DNA of 14,261 nt from Pseudomonadaceae bacterium UBA836. Its GTDB lineage: Bacteria > Pseudomonadota > Gammaproteobacteria > Pseudomonadales > Pseudomonadaceae. The DNA lies in NCBI GenBank assembly GCA_002296055.1, contig DBHE01000101.1, forward strand, positions 1-14,261, in the 5' to 3' direction. The notes beneath the pieces were generated by a model. It had not been told where the DNA came from, searched no databases, and saw only the letters and a program-made list of their open reading frames with translations. The position numbers were made by a program, and so were the translations under genes. Below, piece by piece: positions 10,372 through 14,261 of this stretch. Numbering within the stretch: position 1 is the first letter of the stretch; each line of letters opens with the position of its first letter.

Positions 10372-11238
10372 ATGAGCTCCTGCTCCAATAGCTCCCGGTT
10401 GCTATGCGGCAACCGGGAGCTTGACCTTTCCCGCGCCCATGTCATGGGCATTCTCAACGTAACCCCCGACTCCTTCTCCGATGGCGGTCGCTTCAATCAG
10501 CGCGATGCGGCATTGCGTCATGTCGAGCAGATGGTGGCAGACGGCGCGACCCTGATTGACGTCGGTGGCGAGTCCACGCGCCCTGGCGCCACGCCGGTTC
10601 CGGTTGCCCAAGAGTTAGAGCGCGTCGTGCCGATGGTTGAGGCTATCGCGTCGCGTTTTGATGTGGTTATTTCGGTCGATACCAGTGCGCCCGAGGTCAT
10701 GTCCGCCTCGGCAGCGGCGGGCGCTGGGCTGATCAACGATGTGCGTGCGTTGGAGCGTGAAGGTGCGCTGGAGGCGGCCCGCGCGAGCGGGTTGCCCGTC
10801 TGCCTGATGCACCGTCAGGGCGAGCCTGATTCCATGCAGCTGGCGCCGCGCTATGCCAGTGTCCTGGATGAAGTGAACGCTTATCTACAGTCGCGGGTCG
10901 AAGCTTGTGAGGCTGCGGGCCTAGCGCGCGATCGCCTGCTGCTGGATCCGGGCTTCGGCTTTGGCAAGTCGCTGGAGCACAACCTGCAGCTGTTTGCGCG
11001 TCTCGCGGATTTGCGCCCCACGGGGTTGCCAGTGCTGGTCGGTGTGTCGCGTAAAAGCATGATCGGTCAGGCGCTCGATCGCCCGGTGGATCAGCGTTTG
11101 TTTGGCGGGCTGGCGTTGGCGGCGCTTGCTGTTGGTGCCGGCGCTTGCATCATCCGCGTGCACGACGTGGCCGCCACCTGTGACGCTGTGCGCATGGCTG
11201 AAGCGGTGCGGTTGGCGCGTCAGTCGCAACTTTCATAA
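10372..11238 (+). CDS. folP: Dihydropteroate synthase
   Basis: FolP condenses 6-hydroxymethyl-dihydropterin diphosphate with p-aminobenzoate to give dihydropteroate, the folate step targeted by sulfonamides. The ATG at 10372 gives 288 residues, near the Pseudomonas length. The TIM barrel shows both DHPS signatures, [15 protein letters not shown] (26-40) and [13 protein letters not shown] (61-73), followed by [37 protein letters not shown] (189-203), GVSRKSM (224-230) and IIRVHDV (260-266). The binding residues I can place are present, and I see no insertion in the pABA loops of the kind linked to sulfonamide resistance. It starts 7 nt after ftsH with GGGGAG 13 nt upstream, so translation is probably coupled. 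Its first codons contain a perfect 12-bp hairpin. A TTG at 10399 is a less likely alternative start. glmM follows after 13 nt. Confidence 0.96.
   Translation: MSSCSNSSRLLCGNRELDLSRAHVMGILNVTPDSFSDGGRFNQRDAALRHVEQMVADGATLIDVGGESTRPGATPVPVAQELERVVPMVEAIASRFDVVISVDTSAPEVMSASAAAGAGLINDVRALEREGALEAARASGLPVCLMHRQGEPDSMQLAPRYASVLDEVNAYLQSRVEACEAAGLARDRLLLDPGFGFGKSLEHNLQLFARLADLRPTGLPVLVGVSRKSMIGQALDRPVDQRLFGGLALAALAVGAGACIIRVHDVAATCDAVRMAEAVRLARQSQLS
10390..10421 (+). promoter_or_regulatory. Perfect 12-bp hairpin inside the start of folP
   Basis: AGCTCCCGGTTG (10390-10401) and CAACCGGGAGCT (10410-10421) are exact reverse complements around an 8-nt loop. In the ftsH-folP message this is a very stable stem beginning 26 nt after the ftsH stop and covering about codons 7-17 of folP. 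No U-tract follows. AGCTCC at 10375-10380 could compete for the 3' arm. It may slow folP translation, protect the ftsH 3' end or mark an RNA processing site. Confidence 0.75.
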
Positions 11239-11251
11239 CAAGAGTCAGGCC

Positions 11252-12592
11252 ATGGAAAAACGTTATTTTGGAACCGACGGCATTCGCGGCCGGGTTGGCA
11301 GTTCACCTATCACTCCTGAATTCATGCTCAAGCTTGGCTGGGCTGTAGGCACGGCGTTTCGTCACCATGGCGCCTGCCGGGTGATTATCGGCAAGGACAC
11401 CCGTATTTCGGGCTACATGTTCGAGTCTGCGCTGGAGGCGGGTTTGTCTGCGGCCGGCGCGCAGGTTCAGTTGCTTGGCCCCATGCCTACACCTGCCATT
11501 GCCTATCTCACGCGCACCTTTATGGCTGATGTGGGTATTGTCATCAGTGCATCGCACAACCCCTTTTATGACAACGGGATCAAGTTCTTTTCTGCTGCGG
11601 GCAGCAAGCTGCCCGACAGCCTTGAGCTGGAGATCGAGCGGTTAGTCGATGGCCCTATGGGCGTCGTGGATTCTGCCGAGCTGGGCAAGGTGTCGCGGGT
11701 AGAGGATGCGCCTGGGCGATATATCGAGTTCTGTAAAAGCAGCGTGCCGACCAGTACCAGTTTCAAGGGGCTAAAGCTGGTGCTTGATTGTGCGCACGGC
11801 GCAACCTACAAGGTGGCGCCCAGCGTGTTTCGCGAGCTAGGGGCTGAGGTGTCCGTAATTGGCGCCAGTCCGGACGGCCTGAACATCAATGCCGGGCATG
11901 GCTCAACCGATATGGCTGCGCTGAGCGCTGCCGTGGTCCGCGAGGGCGCTGACCTGGGGATCGCCTTTGACGGTGATGGTGACCGTGTGTTGATGGTCGA
12001 TCACGAAGGGGGTGAGGTTGATGGCGACGAGCTGCTGTGCATCATTGCGCTCGACCTCCAGGCGCGTGGGCTATTGAACGGCGGTGTTGCCGGTACGCTG
12101 ATGAGCAATCTTGGCCTTGAGTTGGCGCTTAAGGAGCGAGGTATCCCCTTTGTGCGTGCCAAGGTCGGTGATCGCTACGTCATGGCTGAGTTGAGCGAGC
12201 GCGGCTGGCTGGTTGGTGGTGAGTCATCGGGTCATATTCTGTGTCTGCAGCACACGTCAACCGGCGACGGCATTATTGCGGCACTGCAAGTGCTCAAGGC
12301 TCTCCAGCGTAATGGCCAGAACCTGGCTGAGGCGCGGCGTTGCATGCAGAAATGTCCGCAGAAGCTGATTAATGTTCGTTATGCGGCGGGGCAGTCGGCG
12401 CCGTTGGAGAACCCCACTGTGAAGCAGGCTGTACTGGATGCCGAAGCGCGGCTGGCTGACGCCGGGCGCGTTTTGCTGCGATTGTCCGGTACCGAGCCAC
12501 TGGTTCGAGTCATGGTGGAGGGCCAGGATGCGGCCCAGGTCCAGCGCGAAGCCGAAGCGCTGGCTGCTGTAGTGACCGAGGCGTGCGGCTAA
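11252..12592 (+). CDS. glmM: Phosphoglucosamine mutase
   Basis: GlmM interconverts glucosamine-6-phosphate and glucosamine-1-phosphate, the committed route to UDP-GlcNAc for peptidoglycan and lipopolysaccharide. The 446-residue protein is of normal length. It shows the N-terminal [16 protein letters not shown], the phosphoserine loop [18 protein letters not shown] with Ser101 as the phosphorylated residue, the magnesium loop FDGDGDRV with Asp240, Asp242 and Asp244, the sugar-binding loop GGESSGH (322-328) and the phosphate-binding [15 protein letters not shown] (410-424). The ATG at 11252 is chosen because the family begins there; AGAG lies 7 nt upstream. An in-frame extension upstream overlaps folP and is not used. 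The folP-glmM order is shared with E. coli and other gammaproteobacteria. A 209-nt gap with small hairpins follows before tpiA. Confidence 0.98.
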   Translation: MEKRYFGTDGIRGRVGSSPITPEFMLKLGWAVGTAFRHHGACRVIIGKDTRISGYMFESALEAGLSAAGAQVQLLGPMPTPAIAYLTRTFMADVGIVISASHNPFYDNGIKFFSAAGSKLPDSLELEIERLVDGPMGVVDSAELGKVSRVEDAPGRYIEFCKSSVPTSTSFKGLKLVLDCAHGATYKVAPSVFRELGAEVSVIGASPDGLNINAGHGSTDMAALSAAVVREGADLGIAFDGDGDRVLMVDHEGGEVDGDELLCIIALDLQARGLLNGGVAGTLMSNLGLELALKERGIPFVRAKVGDRYVMAELSERGWLVGGESSGHILCLQHTSTGDGIIAALQVLKALQRNGQNLAEARRCMQKCPQKLINVRYAAGQSAPLENPTVKQAVLDAEARLADAGRVLLRLSGTEPLVRVMVEGQDAAQVQREAEALAAVVTEACG

Positions 12593-12632
12593 GAGAAAGG
12601 TGTTTGGCGGTTGCTGGCGCCTGCAGGGCCTG

Positions 12633-12647
12633 TGCTTGTCGCAAGCA
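12633..12647. repeat. Small hairpin after glmM
   Basis: TGCTTG (12633-12638) and CAAGCA (12642-12647) form a perfect 6-bp stem with a TCG loop, 40 nt after the glmM stop. A second GC-rich pairing, GGGCC with GGCCC, lies close by at about 12659-12680. Neither has a U-tract, so I cannot call a terminator, though the end of the glmM message may lie here. Confidence 0.4.
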
Positions 12648-12743
12648 GAAGGTGGGCTGGGCCTACCTTTGGCGGGCCCTGAATGAAGGTTGACACGAAT
12701 GCAGGCGGTATGAGGAATTGATCGGCGCCGCCTAAAAAGTCGG

Positions 12744-12772
12744 TTGTGTCGCTGATGCAACTTGGTTAAGAT
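12744..12772 (+). promoter_or_regulatory. Candidate sigma70 promoter for tpiA-secG-tRNA-Leu
   Basis: TTGTGT (12744-12749) and TAAGAT (12767-12772) are exactly 17 nt apart, matching the consensus at three and four of six bases. The start would be near 12779, about 23 nt before the tpiA ATG, a usual distance. A perfect TTGACA at 12690-12695 upstream lacks a good -10 hexamer; AGGAAT 17 nt after it matches at only three positions. Confidence 0.45.
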
Positions 12773-12801
12773 TGGCGCCCGCTTGGGTAGAGAGGTTTGG
12801 C

Positions 12802-13560
12802 ATGCGACGTCCGCTAGTTGCCGGCAACTGGAAAATGCACGGTTCACGGCAGTCTGTAGACGCGCTGTTGCAGGGTCTTGCTGCTCAGGAATGGCCTGAT
12901 GGGGTTGAGCTGATGATCGCTCCCCCGGCGCTGTACGTCGAGCGCTGCCGCGAGCTTCTCCAGGGTACTCCGATTCAACTGGGTGGTCAGGTCTGTGCGA
13001 CACAGGCTGAGCCTGGCGCGCTGACTGGTGAGATTTCGCCTGCTCAGTTGCGTGACGCCGGTTGTGGTTACGTGCTGGTTGGTCACTCTGAGCGCCGTGC
13101 GTTGTTTGGCGAGACTGACGACGTGGTGTGCAAGAAATTTGCTGCTGCATTGGCGTGTGGTTTGCGCCCGGTGCTTTGTGTCGGTGAAACGCAGGCCGAG
13201 CGGGATGCCGGGCAAACCGCCGACGTGGTCGGGCGTCAGTTGCAGGCAGTGCTGGATGTGTTTGGTGTGGGTGGTTTGGCCGAGGGTGTGGTGGCGTACG
13301 AGCCTGTTTGGGCTATCGGCACCGGCTTGACGGCGACACCTGATCAGGCCCAGGATGTGCACGCCATGATCCGGGCCCGGCTGGCGATGCTCGATGACGA
13401 GCAGGCGCGCAAGGTGCAGATTGTTTATGGCGGTAGCGTTAAGGCAGACAACGCAGAAGCGCTGTTTTCCATGCCGGATATCGATGGGGGGCTGATTGGT
13501 GGAGCCTCTCTCAATGCAGACGAGTTTGGTGCGATCGCTCGCGCCGCTGGACGAGTGTAA
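12802..13560 (+). CDS. tpiA: Triosephosphate isomerase
   Basis: TpiA interconverts dihydroxyacetone phosphate and glyceraldehyde-3-phosphate in central carbon metabolism. The 252-residue chain has the catalytic set in place: Asn9 and Lys11 in AGNWKMHG, His95 in VLVGHSERR, and Glu167 in [12 protein letters not shown] followed by the flexible lid. YGGSVKADN (209-217) and [14 protein letters not shown] near the C-terminus bind the phosphate. One local difference is GGQV at about 61-64, where the dimer-interface loop usually reads GAQN. The ATG at 12802 has AGAGG 6 nt upstream and gives the typical [11 protein letters not shown] start. The stop TAA shares its last base with the secG ATG, so the two are translationally coupled. 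A candidate promoter lies just upstream. Confidence 0.98.
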   Translation: MRRPLVAGNWKMHGSRQSVDALLQGLAAQEWPDGVELMIAPPALYVERCRELLQGTPIQLGGQVCATQAEPGALTGEISPAQLRDAGCGYVLVGHSERRALFGETDDVVCKKFAAALACGLRPVLCVGETQAERDAGQTADVVGRQLQAVLDVFGVGGLAEGVVAYEPVWAIGTGLTATPDQAQDVHAMIRARLAMLDDEQARKVQIVYGGSVKADNAEALFSMPDIDGGLIGGASLNADEFGAIARAAGRV

Positions 13561-13958
13561 TGATTGAGACCGTGATTGTAGTACTGCATCTGCTGGTGGC
13601 GATTGCCCTGGTAGGTCTGGTTCTGATGCAGCAGGGCAAAGGCGCTGAAGCGGGCGCATCCTTCGGGGCCGGCGCATCGGGTACCGTTTTTGGCAGTCAG
13701 GGTTCTGGCAACTTTCTGAGTCGCGTTACCGCGATTCTTGCCACCGTGTTTTTTGTCACCTCGCTGGGCCTGGCTTACTACGCCAGCCACAAGGCGGATG
13801 CGGCTATCGAAGCGGGTCTTCCGTCTCCGGCGCTGCAGGTGGAGCAGGCTGATCCGGCACCTGTGCTGGACGAAGATGTGCCGGTGCTGGAGCAGGATGT
13901 GGCGCCGAGCGATGTGCCTGAAACGCTGGGCGAGGAAGTGCCGCCGGCAGTCGAATAA
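13560..13958 (+). CDS. secG: Preprotein translocase subunit SecG
   Basis: SecG is the small third subunit of the SecYEG channel and assists SecA-driven protein export at the inner membrane. The 132-residue protein has the SecG pattern: a first membrane span at about 3-22, the conserved [16 protein letters not shown] segment, a Gly/Ser-rich loop, and a second span at about 56-74. The tail after residue 80 is acidic and proline-rich (many Asp, Glu, Pro and Val), of the sort that varies between species. The ATG overlaps the tpiA stop by one base (TAATG) and there is no strong Shine-Dalgarno site of its own, consistent with translation by reinitiation. tRNA-Leu begins 27 nt after the stop, as in E. 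coli and Pseudomonas. Confidence 0.96.
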   Translation: MIETVIVVLHLLVAIALVGLVLMQQGKGAEAGASFGAGASGTVFGSQGSGNFLSRVTAILATVFFVTSLGLAYYASHKADAAIEAGLPSPALQVEQADPAPVLDEDVPVLEQDVAPSDVPETLGEEVPPAVE

Positions 13959-13985
13959 GTAGCGGCTGCGGTAGTAAACAGTTTT

Positions 13986-14070
13986 GCGGAAGTGGTGGAA
14001 TTGGTAGACACGCTATCTTGAGGGGGTAGTGCCTTAGGGTGTATGGGTTCGAGTCCCATCTTCCGCACCA
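13986..14070 (+). tRNA. tRNA-Leu (anticodon GAG)
   Basis: An 85-nt tRNA including the encoded CCA. The acceptor stem GCGGAAG pairs with CTTCCGC, the anticodon stem CTATC pairs with GGTAG (one G-U), and the loop TTGAGGG puts GAG at 14020-14022, reading CUC and CUU. The long variable arm is that of a class II leucine tRNA, and the T-arm is ATGGG-TTCGAGT-CCCAT. It sits 27 nt after secG with no clear promoter, so it is probably cut from the tpiA-secG transcript. This place is conserved (leuU after secG in E. coli). Confidence 0.97.
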
Positions 14071-14079
14071 ATCAAAATA

Positions 14080-14110
14080 AGGGCCTGGTTCAACAGGCCC
14101 TGTTCTTTTC
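14080..14110 (+). terminator. Intrinsic terminator after tRNA-Leu
   Basis: GGGCCTG (14081-14087) pairs with CAGGCCC (14094-14100) around GTTCAA, extended by an A-T pair outside. The stem is followed by the U-rich TGTTCTTTTC. It lies 10 nt after the tRNA-Leu CCA and should end the tpiA-secG-tRNA transcript before the next promoter. Confidence 0.88.
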
Positions 14111-14128
14111 AGGGGTGGTTTACGCCGG

Positions 14129-14157
14129 TTGTCTTGCGAGGCTTCTGTGCGTATAAT
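14129..14157 (+). promoter_or_regulatory. Strong sigma70 promoter for the initiator tRNA
   Basis: TTGTCT (14129-14134) and a perfect TATAAT (14152-14157) are 17 nt apart. Transcription should begin near 14164, about 11 nt before the tRNA. The discriminator after the -10 (TCACGCC) is fairly GC-rich, as at stringently controlled stable-RNA promoters. Confidence 0.85.
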
Positions 14158-14174
14158 TCACGCCCTAGATTCGA

Positions 14175-14251
<77 letters not shown>

Positions 14252-14261
14252 CAGTTAAATA

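Noticed and set aside
9213..10496. A 427-codon minus-strand open frame opposite ftsH and the start of folP
   Set aside because: Same cause as above: antisense shadow of strongly biased coding sequence, no family motif.
12690..12719. Perfect TTGACA at 12690-12695 as the tpiA promoter
   Set aside because: No -10 hexamer better than three of six matches at 16-18 nt. The TTGTGT-N17-TAAGAT pair downstream is better placed.

Overview
This window is a stretch of ordinary chromosome from a gammaproteobacterium, almost certainly of the Pseudomonadaceae. The gene order (dapB, carA, carB, greA, a small membrane protein, yhbY on the opposite strand, rlmE, ftsH, folP, glmM, tpiA, secG, tRNA-Leu, initiator tRNA) is the one I know from Pseudomonas, and its ftsH-to-tRNA part is also shared with E. 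coli. Base composition looks moderately GC-rich. Codon use is uniform along the window, and I see no transposase, integrase, phage gene, CRISPR array or direct-repeat boundary. A lineage such as Halopseudomonas or Stutzerimonas is possible, but I cannot settle the genus from sequence alone. One difference from the P. aeruginosa layout as I remember it is that carA and carB are only 32 nt apart here, with no gene between them.

Layout. Positions 2-718 hold the 3' part of dapB (lysine and cell-wall precursor synthesis). A strong bidirectional terminator separates it from a convergent gene (784-1560, minus strand) for an unrecognised exported, helix-rich protein. A 362-nt divergent spacer (1561-1922) follows, with a candidate carA promoter, a possible 22-codon leader ORF and a terminator-like hairpin. 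Then come carA, carB, greA and a four-helix membrane protein, closely spaced or overlapping and so probably one transcript (arginine and pyrimidine precursor synthesis plus transcript-cleavage factor). yhbY lies convergent to this block and divergent from rlmE (both ribosome assembly). ftsH, folP and glmM follow (membrane proteolysis, folate, and UDP-GlcNAc for the cell wall). tpiA has its own candidate promoter and is followed by secG, with a 1-nt overlap, and tRNA-Leu(GAG), ending at an intrinsic terminator. A near-consensus promoter then drives the initiator tRNA, which in related genomes heads the rimP-nusA-infB operon lying beyond the right edge.

Four starts are not ATG: TTG for carA and ftsH, GTG for rlmE and the membrane protein. 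Each is chosen from an appropriately spaced Shine-Dalgarno site and, where I know the family, from its N-terminus.

I found no convincing undescribed multi-gene system. The items most worth a second look are RNA-level: the leader ORF and hairpin before carA, a perfect 12-bp hairpin inside the first codons of folP, a 9-bp inverted repeat between rlmE and ftsH, and a C1-U72 mismatch in the initiator tRNA. The one uncharacterised protein worth following is the exported protein between dapB and carA.
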